Origin: Micractinium sp. NFX-FRZ | Taxonomy: Eukaryota > Chlorophyta > Trebouxiophyceae > Chlorellales > Chlorellaceae | DNA length: 64,000 nucleotides | Direction of reading: 5' to 3' | Assembly: GCA_029339195.1 (NCBI GenBank) | Contig: JAPTJF010000105.1 | Coordinates: forward strand, 62,001-126,000 | In this document: one piece after another, positions 20,701 through 33,700 of the stretch | Layout: each line of letters starts with the position of its first letter | Numbering within the stretch: position 1 is the first letter of the stretch | The notes under the pieces: generated by a model | What the model saw: only the letters and a program-made list of their open reading frames with translations | Told to the model about the DNA's origin: nothing | Database searches by the model: none | Program-made: the position numbers and the translations under genes

Positions 20701-23700
20701 TCAGCAAAGGGGCCAATCACTGCCAGCTCGCTGAGCTCGGCGGGCTTCAGGGGAAGCATGCCCTGCAGGGAGGGCAGCAACGGCAGGGCAGCTGCAGATG
20801 AGTGGGTCTGGCCGGGCGGCAGTGCCGGAGGATGGTGCTACAATGCGCCTGCCCTGCTGCAGCTGGGTGGAAGGCATGCATCACACACCTGCTGCACCAC
20901 ACGCTCACACTGTGCACCAGTCGCCCACCCAAATGGTCTTCAGCAGCACGCGGCGGCGGGGCCCTCAGTCGCCTGCCCTACATACAACAACGACACGCCC
21001 ACCCACCCACCCACCCACCCGAACGTTCTTCAGCAGCACGCTCCCCTGGGCCACAATCATGCGGGCGGTGGCCCGGTGGGCGGGGGAGCCCAGCTCAGAC
21101 TCTTGCAGGTGGTTCCAGGGCTGACTGCTGGGCGGGTTGAAGTGGCCCAGCCTGCAGCAGGTAGGAGCGAGAGCACAGTGGCACGCAAACATTGAGCGGT
21201 GAGGGTTGCTGCCTTGGACAAGGTGCCGCCAGGCTGGCGGCAACAGGAGTTGAACAGGCTCAGCCTGAGGCAAGTCGAGAAGGTAGCAAGGCTGCGACCA
21301 GCGAGCGGCGGCTGCACCACAGCGCACCTGACGCGGGCTGTCAGCACGCGGCGCGTGGCCCTGTCCAGCACCTCTGGCGCCACGTCAGCGGGCTCCAGGG
21401 TGGGGTGGATGTCGTGGCACACCATGTCTGCGGGGCGGGGGGCAGGGGCAGGCAGGGCAGGGCAGGGCAGGGCAGGTGGGCAGGGGCTCGGTTCGAGAGG
21501 TGGCTGTGCTGTGTAGAGGGGAGCCGCAAAGCAAGTACCAAAGCTGCTTGTCCTGCTGCCTGCCTGCCAGCCAAGGCTGCCCGCCCAACCCCACCGCCTC
21601 ACCCGTCCCCGCCCTGAGCGCCAGCTTCGACGCCTCACGCCGCGTCTTTACGTAATACACGCCCTCGGGCTGCCTCTTGGCCACCCAATTGAGCGCTGCA
21701 GGCACAGGGGGCGCAGTGCAGGCAAGGGGAATGATGCAGGAGAGGGGTGGCAAGCGGGAGAGGGGCGCGGTGCAGAGACGGGCACAACGAAGTCTAGAAA
21801 GAAGTTATGCATCTTCTTGTTATGGCGTTCATTGTGAACAGCCAGCAGTGCAGCCAGCTGCCCTTTTTATCTGGGCTCCGCCTGGCCAGCCTTCATTCGC
21901 TTTCAGAGTGTGTGGCTCTTCGCCAGCTGCCAGCGACACCCTGCAGGTGACGACGGCACCGGTGGCACACGTGCCTGAGCAGTCGGTGACGACGTAGCCC
22001 TGGTGGCCCATCTTCTTCCTCAAAGTGTCGGTGAGCAGGTTGGAGTTGAGGCAGGAGGGGATGCCGTTCACTGCAGCACACGGAGGGTGGTGAATGCGCG
22101 GGGAGCCAAGTCTGGAGGGAGGCATGCAGGCGGAGTGGGGAGGCACGCGCTCAAGCCGTGCCAGAGAGGGCGCGAGTCTGCCTGTGACGCACTTGGCCCC
22201 GGTCGATTGCCAGCTGGCGCCAGCTCAGCCACCCCTCTGCCAGCTCAGCAGCTCACGTGAGTTGTAGGCACACATGAGGGCGGAGGCGCGCGCGTCCACG
22301 CAGGCCTGGAAGGGCGGCAGGAAGGTGTCCCGCAGGTCGCGGGCATCAATTCGTGCGTTGAAGTTGTGCCGTGTGTGCCCTGCGGTGGGGGTCAGGGACC
22401 AGGCAGGTGCGGGGGTGGAAAGAGCTGCAGTGCCCTGTGCGCCCTGCGGTGATCAGAGCAGGAAGGAAGCAGGCAGGTTTGAATGGCTTTTAGGTGCAAT
22501 GCCCCAGGGCGGTGCGGAAGCGGCTGCAGTGCCAAGCTGAGGCGTGCAGGTGCAGTGTAGGGCATGCACTGCGTCCTGTGCCCAATGCTGCGCCTGCTGC
22601 GCTGGCAGGCAGGCGGTATTTAGTTTTCTAGATTGACACGTCATCTCCAACCCCACCCACCCTTCCAGTCCTCCATGTCGTTCCCAATAAAGTGCTGCAT
22701 CAGGCAGGCAAGTCGGCAGGGGAGACGGCAACCGCTTGGAGCACGAGCAGCGCTTCTGGCACGTCGCGCGTGCATACGGCATCGCAACGGCACCGCCCAG
22801 CCGCTCAACCTCCCGCCCGCTCCCACCAGGGCCCCCAACTTGCAGGTGGCCTTAGCCCCTACTTATGTCCCAGTGCTGTCCGCCGTGTGCTCCAGGGGTG
22901 CAGCCCCACATCCACAACCTCCTTCATTGATTTCAGGGACGTGCAAACACCGCCCCACACCTTGCAGGTGGCCCCCGCCTTGAGGTACGTGCCGGCGCCG
23001 TCCCCGCCCTGCAGGCCCGTCACAAAGGCCTGGGCCAGGTCGGCCGCCAGGCGCGGGTCCTCGCCGTAGGTCTCGCTCAGCCGCCCCCACCGCGGGTCCC
23101 TGCAAGCGAGATGAGGGCGCAGCAGGGCAGGTAGGCTGGACAGGTGTGCTGCCAGCACAGAGATGTGGGTAGGCACAGAGAGCCTGGCTTGCACCAGTCT
23201 GCCCTGATAGACACCACACCTGTGCAGCACTCCAGAGCTCAGCACATGCTGTGGGCCCTCCTCACCTTGCTATGTGCACGTGCGGGCCGAAGCAGCTGGT
23301 GGCCGCTGCCCCCCTGCCTGCCCGCATCTCCCGGTTGTTGAATGCCCGCATCTCATCGCCGACCTCGCTGGCAGCGGTGTGCACCAGGGCGGGGTTAAAG
23401 GTGGCGGCCCAAGCGATGGGCTGTGCATACTGCACGCCCAGACCCCTGCAGGCATGCAGAGCGTGCTGTGCTGTGCTCTGCTGTGTGTAACCACTGCTTG
23501 CACTGGCAGGTGGCAGGGCACCCGCTTGCAATTGAGCAGCCAGACGAAGCCAAGGGGGCAGTCGGCTCGTCCTGTGGCAGCCCCCTTAAGGGGGTGCCCC
23601 GCCCTCTGCCCAACATTTCAGCACAGCACAGCACAGCACAGCATGGCACAGCACAGCACGGCACACCACGGCACAGCAATGTGTGCCTGCCAGCCCCTGG

Positions 23701-24377
23701 CGGCCCTGCCCAAACCAGCTGCCCCGCCTGCTGCCTACCGCCGGCTGTGCACTCGCCTGTAGACCATGCCGTGTAAGCATTCCACCTGGAAGCCATAGGC
23801 GGGCACCCCAAGTGATGGCACAGCCTCGGAGTTGCTGCCCAGCAGCAGAGCCTTTTGGCTGGTTGTCATTGCGCGCAGCAGGGCCTCGACGCGCTGGGGC
23901 ACGGGCAGCGAGGGGTTGAGCCAGGCCCGCTTCGCGGCGGCAGCGCCCAAGGTGCCTGCAGGGGCAGGGCGGTGGGGTGGGAGGGTTTCAGGGTTCGAGG
24001 GAGGCTGATCACACAGTGGAAGCCACGATTAACTCCATCAAGGGGATACTGCTGGACTGTAGCAGCAGCAGGGTGGCACCGCTGCCGCCGCCCTGGTGGC
24101 GGAGGCACCAGGACAGCAGTAGCAGGCGGAGTTGCCGTGCGGGCGGCGCCCTGGCATTGACAACGTGATCGTCTGTAGCAAAATACAGCCCATACAGCGC
24201 CGATTGGCGCCGGTGAGGCTCTCACGAGTGTCGGGCCTGCTGCAGGGCACACCCGTGGTTGCCCAGCGCGAGTGAACCCAAGCTGCCTCCCTCCGCATGC
24301 TCACCATTGCCGGCCGATTGAGCTGTAGCTCCCGCCGCAAGGGTGGTGAGCATCAGCAGCCGCCAAAACGCCGCCAT
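17708..24377 (-). CDS. secreted GH3 glycosidase (plant beta-xylosidase/glucosidase type)
   Basis: Nineteen exons (24305-24377, 23757-23955, 23266-23445, 22961-23099, 22661-22694, 22257-22379, 21960-22070, 21603-21695, 21328-21427, 21025-21151, 20680-20762, 20277-20355, 19950-20021, 19675-19746, 19372-19455, 19093-19134, 18773-18905, 18471-18560, 17708-18186) give 770 residues. The first 20 residues form a signal peptide ending near TAQS. GH3 landmarks in order are DPRWGR and ETYGEDP, KHFIGND, ALMCAYNS, GYVVTDC with the expected nucleophile Asp, LLKNGMLPL, PRVGAIL, GRLPVTWY, LPMTDMRMR and a fibronectin-III-like C-terminus starting after YPFGWGLSYTNF. The order and spacing match plant BXL-type enzymes that trim wall polysaccharides. 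The signal peptide suggests cell-wall or vacuolar work. Introns after exons 2, 13 and 15 use GC donors. The exon 7 donor is the least certain junction. Confidence 0.9.
20929..21056 (-). repeat. exon echo: GH3 exon 10 end
   Basis: The exon 10 end encoding LLKN and its donor (21019-21045) has a copy at 20932-20960 sharing ttcttcagcagcacgc-type sequence with two changes; spacing about 90 bp. A weaker copy of the exon 4 end lies at about 22838-22890. Confidence 0.65.
23611..23672. repeat. CAGCA-type simple repeat in GH3 intron 2
   Basis: About twelve imperfect 5-bp units (CAGCA/CGGCA) in the intron after exon 2. Confidence 0.75.
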
Positions 24378-25147
24378 CGGACGAACGGTGGGCGAACGGA
24401 CGAAGGAGTGATCTTCTGAAGGATGGGCTGAGTGTTTGGCGTCTTAAAAAGAGTTTACAGGCGAAAGTGCCGAAAGCATCAGAATCAAAGGCGGCAACCA
24501 TTACGGTCTGTGTTTGGTGGGCAGCGCGCAAAGCGGCACTGTGTGGCAGGCCAATTGGTGCTGCTGCTGAGTGAGTGACATTAATCCTCTGGCTGAACAT
24601 GTCAGGGTGACCAACGAGCGCAGAATTGCAATGCAGTAAATTTCTAAGCATGTATGCCCGCCCCACCTCTGCCTATGCCCATAGGGTGCAGGAAGGGCGC
24701 GGGGGGCTGTGATGGGTGCATGCGGTTGCAGCGGCGTGGGTGGAGTGGTGCTGCTACCAATCCCCAGGGCCGTAATTAGCTCACGGGGTGTGTTCATCAA
24801 CAGAAGCTGGTACCGCCTGCTCTCCGCGCGACGAAGCAGTTGGTGCTGCTTACAGGGTACGGTTGACAGTGCCGAAGGCAGCCGGCCCCGTGGCGTGCGC
24901 GCAGGCAGCGAATGGTGCAAGGAGGTAAGGACTGGCGTGGATGTAGTCAGTGGGAGTCAGGAAAGGGATCGGAGGCCCTGAACGAAACGGCATGCCTCAC
25001 TGCCGTCTTGGGTGATGACGGGCTCGCCCCGAACGGCGCCCGCTGTGCTGTGGCGCCGAGGGCAGGAGGTGCAGGTCTACCCTTCCTCGCTTCCGCTTCT
25101 TGCTCACGCCAGTCCTTGTACACACTTCGTTACGTCCTAGGCGCAAG
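24378..25147. promoter_or_regulatory. shared upstream region of divergent GH3 and Pro-rich genes
   Basis: 770 bp between divergent start codons. No exon or clear promoter element was recognised; a short non-GC-rich patch lies at 24440-24660. Confidence 0.4.
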
Positions 25148-26944
25148 ATGGGCGCCCCGAGCCTTCCTCCCGGCCCAGCTCCGCCCGACGCGCAGAGCAG
25201 TGGCTCTTACCCGCAGCCCTCCAGCATTCCCTACGGGGACAGCGCGACGCCACCCACGGCCACTGCGGCGCCAGATGGGGCAGAGCAGCGCCACCAGCCT
25301 CCGCCGCCGGGCCCGCCGCCGCCGCCCTTCGGCTTCGACTACACTCAGCCCCCTCCGCCCGGCTTTGCGCCCCCTCCAGGCGCACCGCCTGCTGCTGGCT
25401 ACCCACCACCGCCGCCGTTTGCGCCGCCCCCAGGTGGGTTACTGCTCGCATGCTGAAAGCATGAGGAAGCCTGTGCAAGCTTTTGGTGTGCTCCATGGAC
25501 TGCGGTACTACCGATGGTATCCAACAAAGGCGGCAAGCAACAGCGCCGTCGCCCCCCACACGCTGCGTGCGCTCACTTATCAACACCCAAGCTGGCAGCG
25601 GGGTGGCAGCTGGTAGTGCATGGCAGCAGCCACAACTGTCAACACTCTTCGGTGCACCATACTGTCCCCCGATCGAGCGCCTGCACCCATCATGCCCCCC
25701 GCCCCTTGCAGGCGCCGCCGCCATCCCTCTCTACCTCGAGCCCGTGGCTGGCGTCGCAATGCGGCCCCCGCTGGTGCGCCTGGCCTGCTGGCTGGCCTTA
25801 CCAGCCGTCTTGTGCACGCATGCATGCTCCCCAGCGGCGACCCCACTGGCGCTGCTGTGGGCGGTGCCATGCCTGCCACCCTGCCGCTTGGCTGACACGG
25901 CGCTGCTTGCGGGCGCGGCCTGGCATCGCGCCTGCTCATTCGCCGGCTCGCCCCAGCAGCTGGCCGGACATGTCCACGGCTTCACTTTTGCTGGTTGCCC
26001 GCTGGCCCGTTTGGGGTGCCTCAATGCCGTCTGTTCATGCTCAACAACCAGCGTTGCGCCTTCACACAGCGCGTCCTCCCGCCCTCGCGTCCCGCTCCGC
26101 TCTGCCGCAGGTGCCCCCCCAGCCTGGGCAGGTGCTGCTGGGCTACCAGCTGCTGCAGCCCGCCCCCGGTTTCTGCCAGTGCGACGGGCTGTCTGCTGCA
26201 GGCTTGATCTCGGGTAGGCGGGCGGGGGACACGGGGCACAGGGGATGGGCATGCTGGCAGCAGTGTAGTGCCGGCGAGAGGCCCACTCGTGGGCGCATCC
26301 TCTTTTGTGCCCCCATGGATTCGGGTGTGGGCGCAGCTGGGGTGCTGCCTTTCCAACACCAAGCAGCCGCTGCCACCGTGGCTGTGACAGCACCTCCCAT
26401 CCAGACGCCTGCTGTCCCTGCTGGCCCCACCCTCTGCGCTTCGCTCTACATGCCCCCTGCCTGCTTTGCGTGCCCCCCACAGTAGAAACGCCGGCCTCAG
26501 CGTTCTCTGCCAACATGTCTGCGGTGGTGACCTGAATGACCTCACGCCAACCCCTAGTTTGACTGCTTGTCGCCTGCCACCCCCGCCCTCCCACCCCCCT
26601 GCAGTCATCCTGCTCATCTTCATCTTCTGGCCCCTGGCCTTCATCCCGTGCCTGGTAAGCCGAGCGGGCACCCCTCAGGAAGCGCCGCCCGCCTTGCACT
26701 TGCCGTGAAACATATCATCACGCTCCTCGCCTCCCTGGCTCATTGTTGCCGCCGTCCTCTCACCTCCTCTTCGACCTGACCCCTTGCCCCCGCCCCCCTG
26801 CTGCCTGCCTGCCAGATGCCCGAGTGCTTCGAACCCGTGCAGGTGCCGGTGTATGGCTGGCTGCAGCCGCCGCCACAGCAGCAGCAGCCCGGCATGTACT
26901 CGGCCCCGCCGGCGGCGGGCCCGCCGGGCTACCCGCCCGCCTGA
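25148..26944 (+). CDS. Pro-rich single-span membrane protein
   Basis: Five exons (25148-25433, 25712-25773, 26111-26213, 26605-26654, 26816-26944) give 209 residues. Residues 1-95 are Pro/Gly/Tyr-rich with YPPPPP-like segments. A middle part carries PQPGQVLLGYQLL and a CQC pair. A hydrophobic stretch ISVILLIFIFWPLAFIPCL (about 150-168) is one membrane span, followed by PECFEPVQVPVYG and a Pro/Gln/Tyr tail ending GYPPA. This order (Pro-rich cytosolic arm, Cys pair, one span) loosely recalls BRI3/LITAF-like proteins, but no decisive motif was seen, so no function is given. The last six codons are the founding unit of the minisatellite that follows. Exon 2 is the least certain exon; the frame requires an exon of its phase. 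Confidence 0.72.
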
Positions 26945-27144
26945 TGTGGCTACCCGCCTGCCTGATGCGGTTACCCGCCCGCCTGATGCGGCTGCCTGCC
27001 TGCCTTGGGGCTGCCACTTGCCCGCCTGAGTTGGGCACCCGCCTGCCCGCCTGATGTGGCCACCCGCACACCTGGCGTGGCCACCGGCCCGCCTGACGTG
27101 GCTACCTGACCGCCTTTAATGGCTACCCGCCCGCCTGATGTGGC
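26926..27144 (+). repeat. 21-bp minisatellite that begins in the last codons
   Basis: Units of about 21 bp (consensus ggctacccgcccgcctgatgt, with variants) run from the final GYPPA-stop codons of the Pro-rich gene through its 3' UTR, about ten copies, increasingly diverged. Each unit carries an in-frame stop. Confidence 0.85.
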
Positions 27145-27719
27145 GCCTGGCTGGCTTCACGTGCAGCGGCTGTGGTGCAGTCTTTCCAGCGTTCCACCCC
27201 TGAGGCGTGCACAGCACGGCGTAATGAATAATGAATGCCCCTGCCTGCTGCGCCATTCCGTCTGTATATCTCTCGTTTCCCCGTGCTCCCCCCTTGCTTG
27301 GCCCCGTCTGCATGCATTCACAGTAATAGCCATTACAGATTCGGCCTTGATGGCCAGGCCCCACTCAATAAGATTCGATCCGCAGACGGCAAGCTGATGC
27401 CGCTACGATTGGGTGCACGCTGCGTGTGCTGTGCCAACGGCAACTGGCACAGCACACCTGCTCGTGCCAGCACCGTCATGAGCCTCTGTAACAAGCGGCC
27501 CCCTCCTTTGCCGTGGGACAACTGTTGCACAGCTGCTGGCGCAGGCAGCAGCACAGCAGCGAGGTGAGTGGAGAAGACACTACGACACCCTACAGAAAAG
27601 AGGCGCATGAACCCAGCCCTGTCCTGCGCCACCACAGTGCAAGCCGCAGGCGTTCTACAGGGGCACTGGGGAGCTCTGCCAATGCCGCACTCCCCGGTGC
27701 AGCACTGCCAAGCGCATGC
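27145..27719. other. convergent 3' intergenic region
   Basis: Between the minisatellite and the stop codon of the Dam-fusion gene. No exon recognised. A minus-strand TGTAA lies at 27333-27337, about 385 nt past that stop, and a plus-strand TGTAA at 27486-27490; either could be a poly(A) signal. Confidence 0.4.
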
Positions 27720-30700
27720 TCAGCACGCCGCCGCCTGGGCGGTTGCTCCCGGCTGAGCGGCAGCCGCTCGCTCCCGCTCCTGCTCCTGCTCCCGCTGCTG
27801 CATCATCTCTCGCTCCTGCTCCAAATCCTCTGCTGCCCTCTCTGCTGCCTGTAACTGCTTCCAGGCTGCCTGCTCCTCCGCCTGCAGAGGGGCTCAAACG
27901 GGGGGCGGGCCGGGGGGGACAGGTGGGGGGAGGAGGGCGGGAGAGGAAGGCTGGGCAACACAGCTCAGGCCTGCCATTGTGCCCGAGCAATCCTGCGAGC
28001 TCTGCTGGCGGATCCGGGCCTGGCATTTGAGTCTTGGTGCGCTGCAACACCTGCAACCGACCGCCAAGAGCGTGTGCAAGTAGGAAAGTGGCACGCCGTG
28101 GACACGCAGGACACCAGCCAGAGAATGCTGATGCTGGCCATCACCTGCAGGCCGCGCAGCGCAGCCAGCAGGCGCGGCTCCTCGCGCATGCGCCGCCGCC
28201 GGGCGGCCTCGTACCGGCGCCGCACCTCCTCCAGCTGCGAAGGGCACACACACACACATCACATCACATCGCATCACATCACACAGGCACGTGTGCCCCG
28301 GGGACACGGGTTCAGCTGGGAAGCTGCCTGGGAGCCAAAGACAGCCACACAGCGGGCGCAGCACACTAAGGAGCAGCTGCCGAGAAGGTGGTGTGAGACG
28401 TGAGCAGCTGCTGAGGAGGTGGTGGGCCACACCATGGGGCCTGAAAGCCCCCGCAGCTCCTGTCACAACAAGCAGGCTGCGGTCGCCGCATGGGCTGGCA
28501 GCAGCAGGGCTGGTTGCACAGCACAGCTTGCTTGGCAGGCCGGCTTCTGAGAGGTGGTGGGCTCAGCCGGGGCTCAACATGAGGTCAGCAAGTCTGCCCA
28601 GCCACCAGGCGCGGCTGCAGGCAGCGCGCCGCATCAGCGAGCAGCAGCCAGTGTGCCAGGCAGCCAGGCAGCCAGCCAGCCGTGTGGCCCCTACCTGCTG
28701 CCGCCCCTGCTCCTCGGCCGCACGGTTGGACAGCTCTCGGGCGGCTGCCAGCATGACTGGGTCGTTGGGGGCCAGAGGGGGCACCTGCGGGGCACAGCGG
28801 GGCACAGCACAGCGCAGCACAGGGGCAATGCGTGTGATGATTGGGCCGGCCCAGGGCGCGGCTGAAGGCAGGCTGAGTTGTGGTGATGCGGCATGTTGGT
28901 GCACTGTGCCGCCATCTCTTGCCATTGTACCATGTATCTGCTGCAGACCGAGCAACGTAGCACACGTTGTCTCGTAGTGCCCGCACCTGCCCGGTGTTCA
29001 TGACCTGCGGGCCCAGCCCCAGCCCCGCCAGGTAGGCGCGGTTGGCGGCAATGCGCGCCTGCCGCGCCAGCTCCAGCGCCGTCAGCACCTGCGGGGCGGG
29101 CAGCCCATGGGCAGGCAGGAGCAGCGACATGATGGCACGGCAAGCAGCAGGAGCACAGCGTGGTGCCGCAAGGCCGGCCCTTGGTCCCCTCTGGACAGCT
29201 GTCCAGCTACCGTGAGACATGCTCCCGCTCCCCCGCTTGCAAGTCACCCAAAGCAGGACACCGTCACCAAGCCACCCCCCCCCCGCCTCTCCTTCCCCAT
29301 CCCTACCACCACCACTTCCCACCATCAACATCATCTGCCCTGCACCACCACAACCAACACGGTCATCACCCATCACCCCCTCCCCACCTGCCCTCCCCCC
29401 TCCTGCTCCTCCGAGTCCAGGCTGATGTTGCGGGGGGGCAGCCGCACCAGCTGCTGCAGCGTGGCCGAGCACACCACCTGCAGACACAGGAGGGCGGCAG
29501 AGGCGTGTAGGTTCACAGGAATCGGTGCTTCATGTCGGGGCAGGGACCGCAGGCAGGCAGGCATCCGTGTCCACCCAAAACCTGCCTCCGGCACCAGCCT
29601 CCCCCGTCCACCTCTGAAGGCGGGCGGGCAGGCACCAGGCAGGCGGGCACCAAGCAGGCAGGCAGGCAGGCACCAAGCAGGCAGGCAGGCGGGGCAAGGA
29701 AGCAGGCAGGCAGGCGCGGCCGAGCAGGGCCAGTACAGTGTGCCCCAAGCACCTCAGAGGCAGGGGGCAGCGGGTTGGGGATCACTGGGGGCGGCGCCGG
29801 CGGAGGCAGCGGCGGCGGCTTGGCCCGCCGCTGCGGCTGCGGCTGTGCGGGCGCCTGTGGCCCAGCTGTTGCACCTGCTGCCTGCTCCTGCGGCTGCTGC
29901 TGCTGCTGCTGAGGGTGCTCATGCTGCCCCGCAGGTGCTGCTTGTGCTGCTGCCTGTGGCACTGGTGACGCTGCCTGAGCGGGCTCCGGTGCTGGTTCTG
30001 CTGAAGCTGCCGGCAGGAGCCACTCCAGCGGCGGGTGAGGCGGCAGAGGGGCACCCATCGGCAGCGCACGAGTCTGGGTTTGTGGGAGTGGCACCATGAA
30101 AGGTGCTGCCTGCATCATGCCTGCGCCAGCAGGGACGAATGCAAGGGCGCCGCCTGCGTGCAGCAGCGGTAGCGTCGGCTGCTGGCCCGGCTGGCCCTGC
30201 TGCTGTTGGCGCAGCAGCAGCTGGTGCTGGTGCATCCACTGCATGTATGCTGCCAGCTGCTGCTGCTGCAGCTGCTGTGGCAGTGTTGCTGCCCCTGACG
30301 GGGCCAGCATGCCAGCTGGCAGTGCCCCACGCGCCTGCCCGGCCTGCGGCAGCTGCAGAAACAGCAGCGGCCGGGGTGCTGCCGCCGCCGGCAGCACGGG
30401 TGTCGCTGCAAGAAGCGGGGCGTGCCCTATGGGCTGGAAGGCGGGCGGCAGTGGGCGCATCAGCGTGGCTGGCCGGGGCACTGTCGATGCTGCTGCGGGA
30501 GCAGGTGCTGACATTTGTGCAGCCGGGATTGGCGCTCCGGTTGGGGCTGCTGCTGGTCTGGCCGGAGCTGCCGCTGCCACTGCTGGCACCGCTGCTGGAG
30601 CTGCTGCCATTGTGCTGCACCGAGGCGGCAGCACAGGGCCCAGTGCCTGCTGCGTCGGTGGCGGAGCCGTCAGGGGCGGTGGGCGGGGCGGGGACAGGGA

Positions 30701-33700
30701 CGTGGGCGAAACACAGTGAGGGCTGCCGCAGCTGCCACCACCACCGCTGCCGCCTCCACTGCCGCTGCCGCTGGGCCTGGGAGAGAACGGCTGCGGGCGG
30801 CGCTGCCCAGCACCGGCCAGGGGCGTCTGCACGGCACCGCTGCCGGAAGCTTTGGCTGCTCCTGATGCTGCTGCAGCAAGCGTCACCGGGCACGGCATCA
30901 GCGCCGCCGCTGCTGCTGCTGCCGCCGAAGATGGCGCTGCTGCTGCTGGCGCTGGCGCCGGTGCCTTTGATGTTGGCGCCAGCGTCGACAGAGAAGGGGG
31001 AACCACTGGGGTTGTCTGCACCGGGATGCAAAGAGGCTGTGCTGCCGCCCCCTCCTCCTCACTGCCCGAGCCGGCGGCAAGGGGACAGCTGCTGCACCCT
31101 GTGGAATCTCCGCCTGCCGATGCTACAGCAGCAGCAGCAGCAGTAGCAGCAGGCGCCGCTGCCGTCTCCTGTGCCGCTTTCCCGTGCCGCCCTGGCTCCT
31201 CCTCTTGCATTGCCGCCTCCTCTTCGTGCTTTGCCGGCTCGCCCTCCCCCTCCTGCGCTAGCTCCCCACCCTCAGCCTCCATACCGCAGGAAAGGAACGG
31301 GGAGCCGCTGGTCGCTCGGCTGCGGTCCCCACTTCCTGCTCCCTCAGCCCCTCCTGAGGCCGCCGCCTTGGCTGCTGCCGCCTCTGCTGCCGCCGCCCCT
31401 GCTGCCAGCCTCTCCTCCATCCCCTCCTCCTCCTCCTCCCCCGCAGATCCCGCCCAGTCAATGCCGCCGGCTGCATAGTGCCCGCCCACCAGCTCGTTTT
31501 TGGAGAGAGGCGTCTGGCAGCTGGTCAGGGGTGGCCTGCGGGGCGGCGGTGCAGGGAGGAGGTTGGGGGGGGGGGGGTCGGGGGGCGGGGGAAAGTGAAG
31601 CCAGCACACCCCCTCAGCATGCCGCAATCCTAGAGGATGTGAAGGGTTGCACTTCACCTCAGCATGCTGCAATCCCACTCCACATCGTCGCCTAGTGCCT
31701 GCGCTGCCTGGAAACCCACGATGCGCCACTTGTCGCACTTGCTGCACTGCAGGGGCAGAGAGGTGGCCAACAGGGGAGGAGAGGAAGTTGCAGAGGGAGA
31801 TCCGAGGGAGACGAACACTGCACCATTGGAGAGGGGGTCTGAGGAGAGGAACAACACTGCTCCAATGCTGCGCAGGTGTGGCCGAGGCACAGGGTGCGCT
31901 GCAGGTTAGTATGTGGGCAGGCAAGGCGGGTGAAGTTGCAGCCCCGGGGCGGAGCTTGCGCACTGCGAGCGCTAGGCGTGCTGTGGTCGTGGGCTGCCGC
32001 GCCGCAGCAGGCAGTGCATTTGAGCCATAAGAACTTCGCCACCACAGCAGCCACAGCACGCCCAGCATCCGACCCGCTGGGCCCCTCTTGCCCCTCAGCC
32101 CTAGTGCTCCCTATGCTGCCGCCCCAGGCAAAGGTCTCAACCTCTAAACCGTGCACGCAGTTCCCCCTTGTGGCACCACCCCAGCCAGCCCAAAGCCCCT
32201 ACCCCCGCGCAGCACTTGCCTGCACCCAATGGTCCCTGTGGTGCTGCGCCGCATACCCCCGCAGCCGGTCCAGCAGCGAGTGGAATTCGTTGGTCTGCGG
32301 GTGGTGGGAGAGGAGACAGGTGTGTGGGCACATGCCCATGGTGCGCTGCTCCGCCAGCTGGGCAACCGCCCTGGCCTTACCTTCCCCACCCCCTTTCCTG
32401 CGCTGCCTTGTTTGGTCCAGCCCCCGTGCCTCCCCAGCAAGATGCACTGCATCTCTGCCACTCCTAATCCCCAGCAAAGCAGCAAAGTGCAAGGTCTGTG
32501 CTGTAGCTTGCCAACATCGACACTGAACTGTGAAACCCCGCCACAGCCACAAGCCAGGGCACCTGCATCATCTGCCGGTCACCACGGGGGGCCTGGTACT
32601 TCACTGCCGGTCACCAACTGAGGCGCACTGCCCTTCCGCGACTCCCCAGCGATATGCAGTGCATCTCTGCTGCTCCCGGGGGCCCCACCTGCATCATCTG
32701 TCGGTCCACCGGAATGTTGGGCTCCCCCATCGACTCAAAGGCGTCGTAGAAGCGGGAGTAGAGGGGGCTGCGGGAGGGAGAGTGTGTATGGGGGGGCAGA
32801 GCGAGCTTCACTGTGATGTGCCCAGCCAGGGCTTTGTGGAAAGGCGGGGGCTGGCAGGGGCTGGTGCCAGGAGAGAGAGGCAAGAGCGGCAGGCAGCGGG
32901 GCAAGGCGGGGGGTGAGGAAGAGCCAGGAACGATGTGGGTCGCGCAAATGGCTGCGTTGCAGGGCTTGGTGAGGGCGGACGGGTGCAGGGGCAGCCTTTT
33001 AGGGGTGGCAGTGACGCCCAGTTTTTTGCAGCGCTCCACCAGCTACTCGGCCACCCACACAGCACACACACACACACAAACCGACACACCACCCTGTCCC
33101 TCGTTACCGTGCATTGCTCTTTGGTGCGATGCAGAAGACGGCAATGCCAAACTGCAGGGGGGGGGGGGGGGGGGGTGGGCAGGAGGGAGGGAGGGGGAGA
33201 GGGAGGGGCAATGGATGTGTTGGTGCTTGGATGCAGATGAGGAAGGCAGCCGTACTCTCCCCGTGTCATTTTCGCTGCTTGTTTGTCCCCTTGCCACAGG
33301 GCACAGGCAGCAGGCAGGCGGTCGTGCTGGTCGTGCAGCCAGGCAGGCAGGCGTTCGTGCTTGTCGTGCTCCTCACTCCAATGGGCGTCTTGTCGTAGTC
33401 CTTGAACCGAGCCGACAGGCGGCGCAACAGCACGCGCGGGTAGGGGCGCAGGCGCTGCGGTGGCAGGGTGGGGAGGGTACGGCGGTGGCATCATATTGGA
33501 GGCATGGGTGGGGTGGACGGTGGGGGGCAAGGCATGGAATGCTCATCTGTGTGGGCACTGCCCTTGCACACATGTGCTGTACAGGCAGGCAGGCAGCATG
33601 CGTTCAACAAAGCATCCCACGTCTGCTGAGAGAGCGTGATGCAGCACACCGCACGAGCACCCAGCCAGCATGCGCCTCCCACCTGAAAGTATCCCGTATG

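Noticed and set aside
30103..31146. Long plus-strand frame opposite the Pro/Gln-rich exon of the Dam fusion
   Set aside because: Low-complexity GC-rich exons leave opposite frames open by chance; it has no domain or start context.
29513..32068. A single 851-codon minus-strand reading frame taken as one exon
   Set aside because: Only 29753-31535 is exon. The CW exon (31658-31746) is in another frame, and a good acceptor and donor bound the real exon.
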